A stretch of DNA of 64,000 nt from Icerya purchasi (GCA_039619475.1 CM077116.1:380332760-380396759); one strand, 5' to 3'; positions 13,090-23,260 are shown, numbered from the stretch's first letter. Program-made: numbers and translations. Notes: a model not told the origin generated them from the letters alone.

Positions 13090-14155
13090 GAACTAGAACT
13101 CTGTTCTTAAATCGGAACGAGCTTCCGAAAATATCGATATACTGAAGTTAAAGAAAGCGCACACTTTATGGAATCGCCGATTAACAAAATGTAGGTATAA
13201 CATCGCAGAGAAGTTAGACAAGGGTGTGTTTTATCAACCTTGCTGTTTAATACACGTATAATAGCTGATTTGATCTTTAAAGATGCACTGCGGAATAACA
13301 GCTTTAGGATTAAAATAAATGGTAAGCGTATCAATAACATCCGGTACGCGGATAACACCGTTCTATTGGAAAATTCAAGCAAGGAACTGCAGCAGCTAGT
13401 AAATACAGTGAACTACTCGGTAGGCAAGTAATACGGATTTACAATTAATGAAAGAAAAATGAAAATGATGAAAATCAGCCGCAAAAAACACATTAGAATG
13501 TATAACAATTAATGGAAAAATAATAGAAGAAGTCGCAGAGTACAAATATTTTGGCAGCTACATCACAAACACGTTAGATCCAAATGTGGAAATAAAAAGA
13601 AGGCATACATATGCTAAAACAGCTTTTGGGACAATGCGGAAATTGCTCACAGATTCTTCGTTAAGACTCAGTGACAAAAGTTTATGAAGTGTTACATCCA
13701 GCCGATTTTATTATATGGCGCAGAAGCAGTGACATATACAAAAGGAACAATGGGATGATATTTGGAAGCGTGCGAAATGTAGATACACAGGAGAAGCGTG
13801 AAGATATCATGGACAAGGAAGATCACAAATGACCAAGTGATATAAATGGCAAACACAGAGAGACAAATCTGTGATGAAATAAAAACGAAGAAAAACCAGC
13901 TATTTCGGTCACGTTATCAGAGGGAAGCAATACGAATTATTACGCCTAATTATACATACAAGGAAAGATTATCGGAAAAAGAAAGCAAGGAAGAAGAAAG
14001 ACAACGTGGATCGACAACATACGAGCATGGACCGATAAAATAACAATGAGAGGCTTGGTGGACGCAGCGGCCAAACGTGAGATATGATATTTCGCCAACA
14101 AACGATCGTTAACGCGCACATATCTGCGTATGCCACGAGAAGAAGAAGAGGTATA
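13090..14155 (+). pseudogene. LINE reverse-transcriptase 3' half, relic
   Basis: Starting near 13200, the plus strand reads REVRQGCVLSTLLFNT, the palm block before the catalytic box, then NNIRYADNTVLLENSSKEL. The catalytic box is YADN at 13345-13356 instead of YADD, so the second metal-binding Asp is lost. Further blocks follow in shifting frames: YKYFGSYITNTLDPNVEI, then a FGHV/YRRS-type thumb region, and the C-terminal RKTTWIDNIRAW near 14000-14035. The end is a GAA-rich tract (about 14138-14155). This block order is typical of the LINE group often annotated as endonuclease-reverse transcriptase. At least four frame breaks are visible and the 5' half is missing. Confidence 0.75.
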
Positions 14156-14859
14156 ACGTATTATTCCATGACTTGGACTGCTGCGACTGCCTGAAACTTG
14201 CTCAAAACTACTTTTTTCGACATGGTTGACGTGATAAATCTCAAGTTTTATTTAACCAATTTACTTCAAATTTTGTACTAACCTCCAGTGTATAACCTCC
14301 TGTCGCCCCTGCCACTTTTGTATCAAAATTATTTTTTTTGCTATTTTAAAAAATTAAAAATTATAAAAATAAACGTTGAAAAATGTATTTTTTTTCAGAC
14401 GGCCGCCATTTTGCGACAAAAAGAATCCGTTTTCTCTTCGATAAGGGCTGTAACGACGTTCTTACTGATTAAGAATCTTTTTTTAATTTTATTTTAGATG
14501 ATCAGGAGGGCTGTATCGTGTCAACCAAAACACCCTTTTTTTCTTCTTCTTTTTACCTACAACTTTATCAACTTATAACTTTTTTTAATTTTAATTTTTT
14601 CTCCGAAACTTTTTTTTTGCATATTTTTAAAATACTACTAAATATATCGTGCAAAAAAGGTGAATAGTAAAAATATTTTTTGTTTTTCTTTACCGAGCTG
14701 GACAAAACGCTCAAAATTTATGGGTCTAGACCAGAATACCCCCTTAATGCGTCGGCATAAAATGTACGCACGAAAGACCGTGTTCATACATGAGAAACGG
14801 GGACGGGAGAATTGTTCAATTTCTCTAACACTAATATTGTTGACCATAAACTTTCGGAG
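14156..14859. other. Non-coding AT-rich spacer between LINE relics
   Basis: T-rich, with no recognised gene. Part of the 217-codon plus frame that covers 14660-15313 lies here, but only its downstream part (from about 14970) resembles a protein family. Confidence 0.45.
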
Positions 14860-15460
14860 GCATGGGTGTAAAATACATAAACATAATCAATTTCTGTTCT
14901 CTCTTTCTCCTCACTCAACCGACTACATTACTCTTCTTATTCGCTCCTTGATTCATGATCTTTTCTTTTCTCACTTAATCCAAACGGACTTCTTTTGGAT
15001 CCCTGGTCATGCCGGAATTGAGGGTAATGAGTTAGTTGACTCATTCGCTCGGTTATCTTCATCTTCCGGTAGATTTCTTCGTGTTTTCTCTTCTTTCAAT
15101 ATTACCCTTCTGTCTGCAACCGCTCTTTCCAAGACCCTTACGTCTTCTAATTCTCTAACCCGGATTCCTTTTTCTTGTCTATTGAGCCTTCCTTTCCTCG
15201 CTTCCCCTGGTTTCTTGACTTTCCTTCTATGCGTCGCTCCAACCTCTCTGCAATTTGCCGTTAGCGCTTTCGGCGCAGTTTGCTTCTTTCTTCGCTTTTC
15301 CGTTACTCTCTGAGCCTTCTCCTTATTGTTTTATTTAAATTTCTTATTATAATCCGGGGGCGCTAGTTGTTTACATATTATTATTCTTAAATTATTTTTA
15401 ATGTTGTAGAATTTATTGTAGATCAATTTCTTCCTCTAGTGGGAAATTCGGGTTTTCCAA
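14860..15460 (+). pseudogene. LINE RNase H and C-terminal region, relic
   Basis: An open frame (14660-15313) contains FFWIPGHAGIEGNELVDSFA at about 14990-15050. This is the final conserved RNase H block of LINE ORF2 proteins, with the terminal catalytic Asp present. It is followed by a Ser/Leu/Phe-rich stretch similar in character to the copy at 7.4-8.2 kb (SARLSSSSGRF here, LARSTASDGRF there). The RT and the rest of RNase H are missing or unreadable upstream. The downstream cysteine region is not intact. I infer a 5'-truncated, decayed copy of the same LINE family. Confidence 0.65.
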
Positions 15461-16569
15461 GGACACTGGTTAAATATTGATCGCTGTTAAAATGTTCAAA
15501 CTACCCTTTTTACCCCGAGGCGATAAAATTACAACAGTTACACGTTGGATCACATAAACGTAAAAATTGACATACATGTGTATATCTGTTGCTTTTGTGA
15601 AAAAAAAAAAAGAAAAAGTCGAATTTGTTTAAAGCCTTTATAAACTTAACATCTTCTGAACCGCCTCAGCGTAATTCTTCACCGGCACATTATTATAAAA
15701 AATGTTGCTGCTGCCCTAATCACGCGCGTAAAAATGAAAAGCGAAAGAAAAGAAAAAAAAAGCGATTTAAGAATGAAATAAATGATGCTACGCGTTAACA
15801 TTATCGCTACCTCGAACCGATTATTACGTAACAGGTATTAACGATGACGGCATGATAGTTGTCGCGTTACAGTTTCTCCTAGGGAAACTGTAACGGCGGA
15901 GTAGTTGATGGATATTTTAAAAAATGAGAATAGCCCTGCTTTTTGACAACAAAGAACCATCTGACTGCGGTAGGTTCAGGTCCGATACAAACGCAGACTG
16001 ATAACTATCGGCCAATATTGCCGAAACGATTAAATATGCGACGTCCTAAAAGAAAAACGTCACGTTTTTACTAGTCGTGATGTTTCATTTTCGAACGCTT
16101 CAAAAATTCGGCAATAATAATAGGTCACACATGTCAAGATCCCGTTTATGAACCTAACCTTCGATTGGGGTCTACGTCAATTTATTATCATCTTCCGACC
16201 TGTGACATTCATCATCCGATCGATCCGGAACATTTTCACGCTTGTAAGATATTCCACGTCCAGAGGAGTCAAAGCAAGAAAAGTGAAAAACATTAAATAC
16301 ACACTTACAGCCGCTTTTTAAAGTTAGTCGGAATGATGATACTAAATTAAGTGTAATAGGGCCTATTCAAAAATGCACGACAAATGCCTGTATCCGATTT
16401 CAACATTATATTCGGACTTTGTCACGATCGCGGTTTTTTTACGAACTGTTTTCCGATTCAGTTTAATACTTGGAAATGTTTCTGGCGTGAAACCAGAGCC
16501 GCGTATATCATAGCTAGTTGTTTTCAAAATAAGACAGCACAACCAGATAAACAAATAAAATACTCTTGT
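15461..16569. other. Non-coding stretch with a short perfect hairpin
   Basis: No gene recognised. It contains the 29-bp hairpin at 15866-15894. The region between about 15780 and 16260 is richer in GC and non-repetitive. Confidence 0.5.
15866..15894. other. Short perfect inverted repeat, 11-bp arms
   Basis: GTTACAGTTTC (15866-15876) and GAAACTGTAAC (15884-15894) flank a 7-nt loop, TCCTAGG. The stem is perfect. It may be a protein-binding palindrome or chance; nothing nearby suggests a terminator or RNA gene. Confidence 0.6.
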
Positions 16570-17507
16570 AGATGAGATAAAAATACACGAATTACTAATC
16601 TATGTAAAGAAATTGAGGAGCATGCAAATTGTCATGAAATAAAAGATCTCTTCGCAGTAATAAAGTATCCCGCTAAGGAATTCAAAACAAGAACACAAAG
16701 TATAAAAGACGAGCAGGGTAATATGATTACTGATCCAGTGTCAATACTAAAAAGGTTTGGCAAGGGTACTGCAGGACGTTGTACGATCATTCAGAGTAAA
16801 GTGCAGAATACAGGCTAACTGTGGAAGAAAAGAACCAGATGTTCTGAAATGAGAAGTCATAAAAGCAATTACGAAACTGAAGAGATACAAAGCCACTGGA
16901 AAAAATGGAATTGCTACCGAAGCACAAAGGAAATTGGAGAGGAACTATGTAATGAGATATGGCAAACAGAAAAGTGGCCGAAGAACTGCTGTGAAGCTAT
17001 TTTCGTTCCAATCTTTAAAAAAGACACACCGGTTGAATGTTCCAACTACAGAACAATATTACTCCTGTCACATTCCAGTAAAGTGTTGCTGCACATTATA
17101 AATGAAAGACTTGAAGCTTTTTTACTAGCGCAAATTGCTGAAGAACAAGCGGAATTTTTTGCTGGAAAAAGCACCCGAGATCATATTTTCTGTGTGCGCC
17201 AGATAATGGGGAAATGGCGAGAATTCAACTCGAAGACGTATTTATGCTTCGTGGACTACATGAAAGCCTTCGATTCAGTATTGTGGAGAACACTGTGGGA
17301 AATTTTAGACAGAAAAGGCATTCCACGGCATTTGTTTTTTCGTCTGAGAGAGCTACATGAAAACACGGTTGGAAAAATAAGGATAGAGGATATATGTTCT
17401 AATGCATTCCTGATATCGAAAAGGGGGTGAGGCAAGGATGTGTGCGGTAGTCCATACTCTTTAATACTTACACGGAATCTATAATGGAAGAAGTACTGGA
17501 TGGATGG
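16570..17507 (+). pseudogene. LINE reverse transcriptase, 5' part, split by a BEL/Pao insertion
   Basis: From about 16590 the plus strand reads NLCKEIEEHANCHEIKDLFA and then a KDEQGNMITDP segment, the connector before the RT domain in a widespread insect LINE group. After a frame break, the 193-codon frame at 16849-17430 contains IWQTEKWPKNCCEAIFVPIF, then FAGKSTRDHIFCVRQIM and CFVDYMKAFDSVLW (RT blocks including the first catalytic Asp, in FVDY). It continues through a GVRQGC-type block in the next frame to MEEVLDGW, ending at the insertion point. The second half lies at 22442-23260. The endonuclease is absent. Confidence 0.85.
17503..17507 (+). repeat. Target-site duplication GATGG, left copy
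   Basis: GATGG immediately precedes the 5' LTR and is repeated directly after the 3' LTR. Five-base duplications are typical of BEL/Pao integration. Confidence 0.9.
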
Positions 17508-18021
17508 TGTTTAGAGTAGATTTGCACTATTTTAATCACTATTTATTTTAATTTATTTTTAATATTTTTTAAATGCCGCGTCCGCTTAACGATTTCGATC
17601 TTAATATTATTTTCTCGCCAGAGACTCGTTTTTTGATTATTTAGATCTAGCCACCATTTTTGTTTACCGCGACACTACGCAAAAAAGGACTAAATATGGC
17701 CGCTCGTCAACCGTTCGCGATCGAGTCCTTTTTTACCTGGGTTGTTGTTGTCCATCCGTACTGGTAGTAAGTCCGTTTTTTGTTGTTGTTTCTTTTCCAC
17801 GTGTTTCGTTTGTTTTTTCCCGTTGTCGCCCTCGTTGTGCATCCCGTATTTTAATGTTTTTAAATTCGAATTTCATAACCATTTTGTTGAAATAGTCCTT
17901 TTCAGGACTCCGTATTTGTTTTCGTAAAAGTCCGCTTAGACTTACGTAGTTTTCGAGTGTTTTTTTGAATAATATAATTTTTACATCCGGAATTTTAGTA
18001 TTTCGAAATTAACCGTAAACA
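17508..18021 (+). repeat. 5' LTR of the BEL/Pao element (514 bp)
   Basis: Begins TGTTTAGAGTAGA and ends CCGTAAACA, so it has the canonical TG...CA ends. It matches 21923-22436 over the full length with two substitutions that I can find (ATGCC against ACGCC near the start, GACTCG against GACACG about 100 bp in) and no length difference. A 61-codon open frame inside it is identical in both LTRs and is simply carried by the repeat. Confidence 0.95.
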
Positions 18022-18027
18022 TTTTTT

Positions 18028-18047
18028 TGGTCCTCCGGGCCGGATGT
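18028..18047 (+). other. Candidate tRNA primer-binding site
   Basis: Seven bases after the 5' LTR the sequence reads TGGTCCTCCGGGCCGGAT. Its complement has the shape of a tRNA 3' end: CCA, a discriminator A, a seven-base acceptor strand, a five-base T-stem strand ending CCGGC, and the AT of a T-loop. The position and the starting TGG fit minus-strand priming. I cannot name the tRNA species. Confidence 0.65.
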
Positions 18048-18138
18048 AAAAAGTAAATCCAGTGGATTTGTTGTTAATTACGTAAGTCGATTTTGTTTAT
18101 TTTTATTTTTATTTGTTTATCGGTGTCATTCGCGAAAT

Positions 18139-18582
18139 GTGTCTTCGGAAAAAGACTTAAAACGTGAGTTACGTACTGTACAACGTCGAATTACCCGCCA
18201 CGTTGACGAAATCGAAAAAGTCAGTTCCGGTGAAATCGACAGTGAAGTTTGTAACCAACTAGAACTTGATTTGACCACGCTGGTTGAATTAAAAAATCAG
18301 TTTATCGACGTAATTGAACAATTGTACAAAAAACTAGATAGTTCCGATGCTAATAAGCTCGACCAGGAAGAAGAAAAATTATTAGAAGAAGAAATTGCCG
18401 TTAAGAATATGGTACGTAATGCAGCAGCAAAGATAAAAACAATTCGAGGTAAGTTCGATTCTAATTCGATAACTCAGACGTCGCTTATAAATAATTCTAA
18501 TGGAAATTCGAATTCTGCAAAATTACCGAAAATTGTTGTCCCCAAAATTCGACGGAGATTACCGAAAATTTTTAGATTTTAA
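18139..18582 (+). pseudogene. gag: BEL/Pao gag N-terminal part
   Basis: A Glu/Lys-rich, probably coiled-coil segment of about 125 residues (start SSEKDLKRELRTVQRRI, later EEEKLLEEEIAVKNMV) followed by an Asn/Ser-rich linker. N-terminal helices of this type precede the conserved Gag domain in many Pao-family elements. The frame has no in-frame ATG at its start: the nearest ATG (18137) is in another frame, and the first usable codon is GTG. A frameshift lies near 18545, where the same conserved KLPKIVVPK segment continues into the next frame. I read this and the following frame as one gag-pol broken by at least one indel. Confidence 0.75.
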
Positions 18583-20119
18583 ATCGCTATTTGAAAATCT
18601 GGTTCACCATGAGCCTAATATTCCGCCGATACAGAAAATGTATTACCTCAAACAAGCTCTAGTAGGTGACGCAGCCGCGTTAATTCAGGACATAGGACTA
18701 TCGGACGAGGCGTATGTTGAAGCCTGGGATCGGGTTTTAAATCGCTACGCCAACAACAGATTGATTATCCGTATGCATTTTCGCGATCTGTTTTCCATTA
18801 AAAAAATTGCCTCCGAAAACGAACTTCGCGACATGCTCGATAAGGTCGATTTATCGTTGAAGGGACTAAAAATTTGTGGCGAAAATCCCGATAATTGGAG
18901 TTCTTTTCTTTCGTATTTCGTTTCTATGCGTCTTGACGACAAAACCCGCGACGATTTCGAAAATACGTTATTCGACCAGACTAAGTTTCCGTCTTTCGCC
19001 TCGTTGAAAAGTTTCCTGGAGGTTCGAGCCTCCAATCTAGAATCCCGAAAAGTCGATTGCCAGTTAAAACCAAAATCGACATCGAAAAATTCCTTTTACG
19101 TTTCCGCAAAACCGCTTTGTATCGTTTGTAAACAACAACATTTATTGATCGATTGCGATTCGTTTAAAAGAAAGACGCCCGTTGAGCGTTACGAAATAAT
19201 TAAAACAAACCGCCGATGTTTTATATGTTTCCGAATAGGCCATTCCATGGCTAATTGCACGTCCAAGTTATGTTTCAGGTGTGGTGGAAAGCAGCACACT
19301 TTATTGCATTTTGAAAAAGAAACTCGGTTGAAGTCTGCTAACGTTACTCCAGAATCGAATAGTGCGTATATGAATTCTTCCGAAAATAGTACATCGTCAG
19401 CCTCAAGTTTATCCTGCGTCAACGCGTCGTCAACCAGAAAAATAATATTACTTCCGTCCGCGATGGTGAATTTTGAATGCAATGGAATTAGAGGCGTCGC
19501 TCGTATTTTACTGGATAGCTGCTCACAGCCTACGTTGGTGTCCGATGCATTCGTCAAAAAGTTCCGGCTACCTACTTCAAATTCCTCAGATAATGTAACA
19601 ATAAAAGGAGTCGGTAACAATTCAATTTTTTCGCGTCATTCGTGTTTTTTAAAATTAAAATCCCGAACAGTAAATTTCCAATTGAACGTTAATGCGGACG
19701 TAGTCGCCGCAACGGCTTTAGCATATAAAGTAACGAATTTGTCTTTCAAAAATGTTCGTAAACGATCCGTAAAATTAAAATTAGCAGACCCGGTATTTTA
19801 TAATGACATCGTTAATATCCCAAATATCGATATTTTGTTGGGCGCTGAATATTTCGAATCTTGCTTGTGTAACGAAACAAAAAAATTGGACGATTTAACT
19901 TTCCGGAAGACCCAATTTGGGTGGATATTAAGCGGGTGTTTACCTTCTAGTATACAATCGGATAGTGCGTCGCCTTCATATGCTTCGTATAGTAATTTAA
20001 CTTCACTTGAGATTGATACGCAATTAAAGAAATTTTGGGACATAGAAAATATAAACTGTGCGTCACAAAAATTAACTGCGGAGGAATCAGAATGTGTTCG
20101 GCATTTTGAAAACACTTAG
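18500..20119 (+). pseudogene. gag-pol: BEL/Pao gag (conserved part), zinc knuckles and aspartic protease
   Basis: About 539 codons. Residues 15-180 match the Pao Gag core (PKFDGDYRKFLDFKSLFENL and MYYLKQALVGDAAALI are signature blocks). Residues 207-270 hold the cysteine cluster, including CFICFRIGHSMANC (240-253) and CFRCGGKQHTLLH (258-270). The aspartic protease follows: ARILLDSCSQPTLVS at 334-348, then NIDILLGAEYFE (442-453) and TQFGWILSG (471-479), which is the usual flap-to-RT junction. The active-site triplet is Asp-Ser-Cys (339-341) instead of Asp-Ser/Thr-Gly. A TAG stop at 20117-20119 ends the frame just before RT; the same frame reopens at once. Confidence 0.9.
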
Positions 20120-20803
20120 ACGAGGGAATCAAACGGGAAATTCACCGTAAGATTACCATTCAAAATCGATCCGAAATCGCTTAAAGATAATCGTAAATGC
20201 GCTTATTTTCAGCTACTTCGTTCCGAAAAGCGGCAAGTCGAACCTATGAGAAAATTGTATTCCGAATTTATGGCTGAGTACGAAGATTTGGGTCATATGT
20301 CCACTTGGACCGACAGTACTTCCCCGAGCGCTTATTACATACCGCACAGAGCTGTCTTTCGTCCGAATAGCACCACAACCAAGCTTCGAGTAGTTTTCAA
20401 TGCGAGCTCTAGAACGGAAAGCGGACTGTCGTTGAACGATACACTTATGAAAGGTCCGACTATTCAATCCGAATTATTTTATGTATTATTACGCTTTCGG
20501 AGTCATCGAGTTGCGTTTTCAGCTGATATCGAAAAAATGTACCGCTGTATATGGGTTCATGCAGATGATCGACGTTGGCAACGAATTTTTTGGCGCGATA
20601 AAACGGCTCACCAGGTAAAGGAATATTCTTTAAATACAGTTACATATGGAACTACGCCTGCTTCGTTTATAGCTACGAAGTGTCTCGAAATTCTTGGTAA
20701 ATCGGTCGTACGTTCCTCGCCTTGTGTAGCTAATTCAATACTTAACGATTTCTATATGACCAAATTTACTTACTGGAGCAGATTCCGTAGAAAACGCTAT
20801 TAA
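20120..20803 (+). pseudogene. pol: BEL/Pao reverse transcriptase, fingers and palm
   Basis: In the same frame as the protease region and separated only by the TAG at 20117. Blocks visible: EYEDLGHMSTW, SAYYIPHRAVFRPNSTTTKL, RVVFNASSRTESGLSLNDTL, then SADIEKMYRCIWVHADDRRW with the first catalytic Asp, and TYGTTPASFIATKCLE. These are strong Pao-type RT motifs in the correct order. Where the YxDD catalytic box should follow NDFYM, this copy reads YMTKFTYW and the frame shifts (about 20757-20770), ending at a stop at 20801. RT activity from this copy is therefore not expected. Confidence 0.9.
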
Positions 20804-21284
20804 ATTACAGAAACGCATACACGATATTCTGTCATCTGCCGGTTTCGTTTTAAGAAAATATCAATCTAATTCTTCCGATTTGTTAATTAAGATTAATCCG
20901 AAATTAGTAAAAAGTAGCGATATTGTAAAAATCCATGAACAAACTATTTCTTTATTAGGCCTTTCTTGGTTTCCAAAAAGCGACAATTTCTGTATAAAAT
21001 TACAAGATAATTCTTTCGAGGCTCCGCCGGTGATAACCAAGAGAATTCTGTCATCTCAGATCGCAAAGATATTCGATCCTCTCGGATTTGTCTCGCCCGT
21101 TACCATAAGAGCGAAAATATTTCTTCAACGGTTGTGGAAAGAAGGAATTAGTTGGGATGATCCCGTGTCTGAAGAATTATCAAATGAATTTCGAAAGTAT
21201 GTCGCAGAATTACCGTTACTGGAAAACTTGAAAGTACAACGGACACATACACTCCGTTTCTGGATGTCGCGACCAAACAATTAA
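20766..21284 (+). pseudogene. pol: BEL/Pao reverse transcriptase thumb and connection
   Basis: After the frameshift at the catalytic box, the next frame resumes with LLTGADSVENAIKLQKRI and continues to KIHEQTISLLGLSWFPKSDN, ITKRILSSQIAKIFDPLGFV and RAKIFLQRLWKEGISWDDPV. 'FDPLGFVSPVTIRAK' is a signature of the Pao RT-RNase H connection. The frame ends at a stop at 21282-21284; coding similarity continues in another frame from about 21290, so one more indel lies between. Confidence 0.9.
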
Positions 21285-21922
21285 TCAGATTTTCTGACGC
21301 CTCGGAAAAGGCTTATAGCGCAGTCGTTTACATGCGTTGCGTCAACTGTCAGGGAGAAATTTCATCGTATTTCGTGTGTGCGAAAACTAAAGTCGCTCCA
21401 ATCAAGCATTGGACGATTCCTAGGTTAGAGTTACAGGCCGCTCTATTACTATCAAATTTATTGGATCGTGTTAGTAAAATTTTGAATATACATGCGACGT
21501 ACGCGTTTAATGACTCATTGGTAGTTTTGTCGTGGTTGTCTAAACCTCTGGACAGTTTAAAGGTGTTCGTATCGAACCGTGTAAAAAAAAAAAAAATTGA
21601 TTCGTGTATTGTCACTAGATTTTCAACATATCCTCGGTTAGTGCGTGTTGTAGCTCGAATTATTAAAGTTTTTCGTAACTGGAAAATGTCCCGATCATTT
21701 ACACAATCAAGGGATCGTTGGCTGTCCGAAAATGATTTGGAGTTGGCGCGTACCGCGATTATCCGCATCGTCCAGAATTGCTCGTTTCCGGATGAACGTT
21801 ATCGTTTAAAGCAAGGCCGTAAGCTCAGCAAACACAGTCCGCTCACGCGATTATCACAAGAGAAGATAAAATGGTATCATTACCCTCTAATGAACCTCCC
21901 GGTTCATCCGGGGGGGGGGTGC
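21285..21922 (+). pseudogene. pol: BEL/Pao RNase H and truncated integrase remnant
   Basis: The frame gives FSDASEKAYSAVVYMR and KTKVAPIKHWTIPRLELQAA, the RNase H start and second acidic block of Pao elements, and then AFNDSLVVLSWLSKP. After FVSNRV a poly(A) tract and a jump lead to WLSENDLELARTAIIRIVQN and LKQGRKLSKHSPLTRLS, which are the N-terminal integrase region. The text then changes abruptly to a short proline-rich tail (NLPVHPGG) like the extreme C-terminus of BEL/Pao Pol. The integrase catalytic core, normally several hundred residues, is missing, probably by an internal deletion near 21855. Confidence 0.85.
21909..21922 (+). other. G-rich tract at the position of the polypurine tract
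   Basis: Ten consecutive G residues (21910-21919) end two or three bases before the TG of the 3' LTR. This is where a plus-strand primer is expected in LTR retrotransposons. Its exact use is inferred from position. Confidence 0.55.
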
Positions 21923-22436
21923 TGTTTAGAGTAGATTTGCACTATTTTAATCACTATTTATTTTAATTTATTTTTAATATTTTTTAAACGCCGCGTCCGC
22001 TTAACGATTTCGATCTTAATATTATTTTCTCGCCAGAGACACGTTTTTTGATTATTTAGATCTAGCCACCATTTTTGTTTACCGCGACACTACGCAAAAA
22101 AGGACTAAATATGGCCGCTCGTCAACCGTTCGCGATCGAGTCCTTTTTTACCTGGGTTGTTGTTGTCCATCCGTACTGGTAGTAAGTCCGTTTTTTGTTG
22201 TTGTTTCTTTTCCACGTGTTTCGTTTGTTTTTTCCCGTTGTCGCCCTCGTTGTGCATCCCGTATTTTAATGTTTTTAAATTCGAATTTCATAACCATTTT
22301 GTTGAAATAGTCCTTTTCAGGACTCCGTATTTGTTTTCGTAAAAGTCCGCTTAGACTTACGTAGTTTTCGAGTGTTTTTTTGAATAATATAATTTTTACA
22401 TCCGGAATTTTAGTATTTCGAAATTAACCGTAAACA
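21923..22436 (+). repeat. 3' LTR of the BEL/Pao element (514 bp)
   Basis: TG...CA ended, the same length as the 5' LTR, and about 99.6% identical by eye (two substitutions). Followed directly by the second GATGG. Confidence 0.95.
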
Positions 22437-22441
22437 GATGG
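22437..22441 (+). repeat. Target-site duplication GATGG, right copy
   Basis: Direct copy of 17503-17507. Removing the element and one copy rejoins a LINE reading frame. Confidence 0.9.
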
Positions 22442-23260
22442 TAAGGAGGTGTTGCAATTGTCGGTCAGAGAATCAGCAACCTTCGGTACGCGGATGATAC
22501 TCTTATTTTAGCAAATTCCGGAGAAGAACTATAACGTTTTATGTTAACTTTAAAAAATGTCAGTGAAAAATATGGTCTACAGATAAATGTGAAAAAGAAC
22601 AAAGTTATGAGTATCGATCGTACAGGAGACAGTCAATCAAAGGAAAGGAAAATTGGTGTTTACGAAGTGGTGGATAAGTATAATTATTCAGTTGATCTTT
22701 AATTGTGAGTAATGGAAGTGCTGCGAAGAAGAAATCAGGAGAGGCATGACACTGGTAAGATACGCTACTGCAAAATTAGAGTAAAGATCTGGAAAAACGC
22801 AACAATCACTTAAATTGATTAATAGTTTAATATTTCCAATGGCGGCATGCGGGTGGAAAGCATGGAGCATTAAACGTGCGGATGCCAAGAGCATTGACGC
22901 TTTAGAAATGTGGGTCAATGGGAGAGCGCCTAGGGTGATATCCTAGACCACGTTGCGGACAAATGTGTCGATATTGAATAACCTGGAAATTGATGTACGA
23001 TTACGATCACGAATTAATAGAAATATGGTAAAATTTTTCGGGCGCATAACAAGAAGAACGGGCTGACTCATTACCAGGAGAGCACAGAAATAGAGGAAGA
23101 TGTCCTGTACGATGGACTGATGGAATAAAACAAACTACTGGACTCACAATGGCAATGGCTACCACGATGGACGGATGCCGCGAAAAATGTAGGAAAGTAG
23201 TCCAACATGTTTTGTATTGAAGTGGTTGTAATGTCACCAAATACTTTCGCGGTATAGTGG
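22442..23260 (+). pseudogene. LINE reverse transcriptase, 3' part, split by the BEL/Pao insertion
   Basis: Immediately after the insertion the frame reads GGVAIVGQRISNLRYADDTL, with the intact catalytic YADD at 22487-22498, then LANSGEEL, a stop, and YGLQINVKKNKVMSIDR. The frame is the one in which the 5' part ended (MEEVLDGW), apart from a TAA at the junction. Later blocks in shifting frames include the C-terminal RCPVRWTDGIKQTTGL (about 23098-23145). No poly(A) tail is evident. It is the continuation of 16570-17507, and the LINE was already decaying: there are several stops outside the insertion. Confidence 0.85.

Larger units (their letters stand above)
17508..22436 (+). mobile_element. 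BEL/Pao LTR retrotransposon, defective copy
   Basis: A complete LTR-to-LTR element of 4929 bp with the order 5' LTR, primer-binding site, gag with zinc knuckles, aspartic protease, reverse transcriptase, RNase H, integrase N-terminal remnant, G-rich tract and 3' LTR. Protease before RT, the Pao-type gag with a double CCHC-like cluster, the RT block order and the 5-bp target duplication together identify BEL/Pao. The coding region is interrupted by a frameshift in gag, a stop before RT, frameshifts at the RT catalytic box and before RNase H, and deletions that remove the integrase core. The element cannot make a complete Pol, although its LTRs differ at only two positions by eye. Confidence 0.95.

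Noticed and set aside
18745..21768. Minus-strand open frames of 96-143 codons across the BEL element
   Set aside because: They are antisense to clearly conserved gag-pol coding sequence.
17742..22342. A 61-codon open frame present identically in both LTRs (17742-17927 and 22157-22342)
   Set aside because: It is duplicated only because the LTRs are; composition is T-rich and there is no domain.
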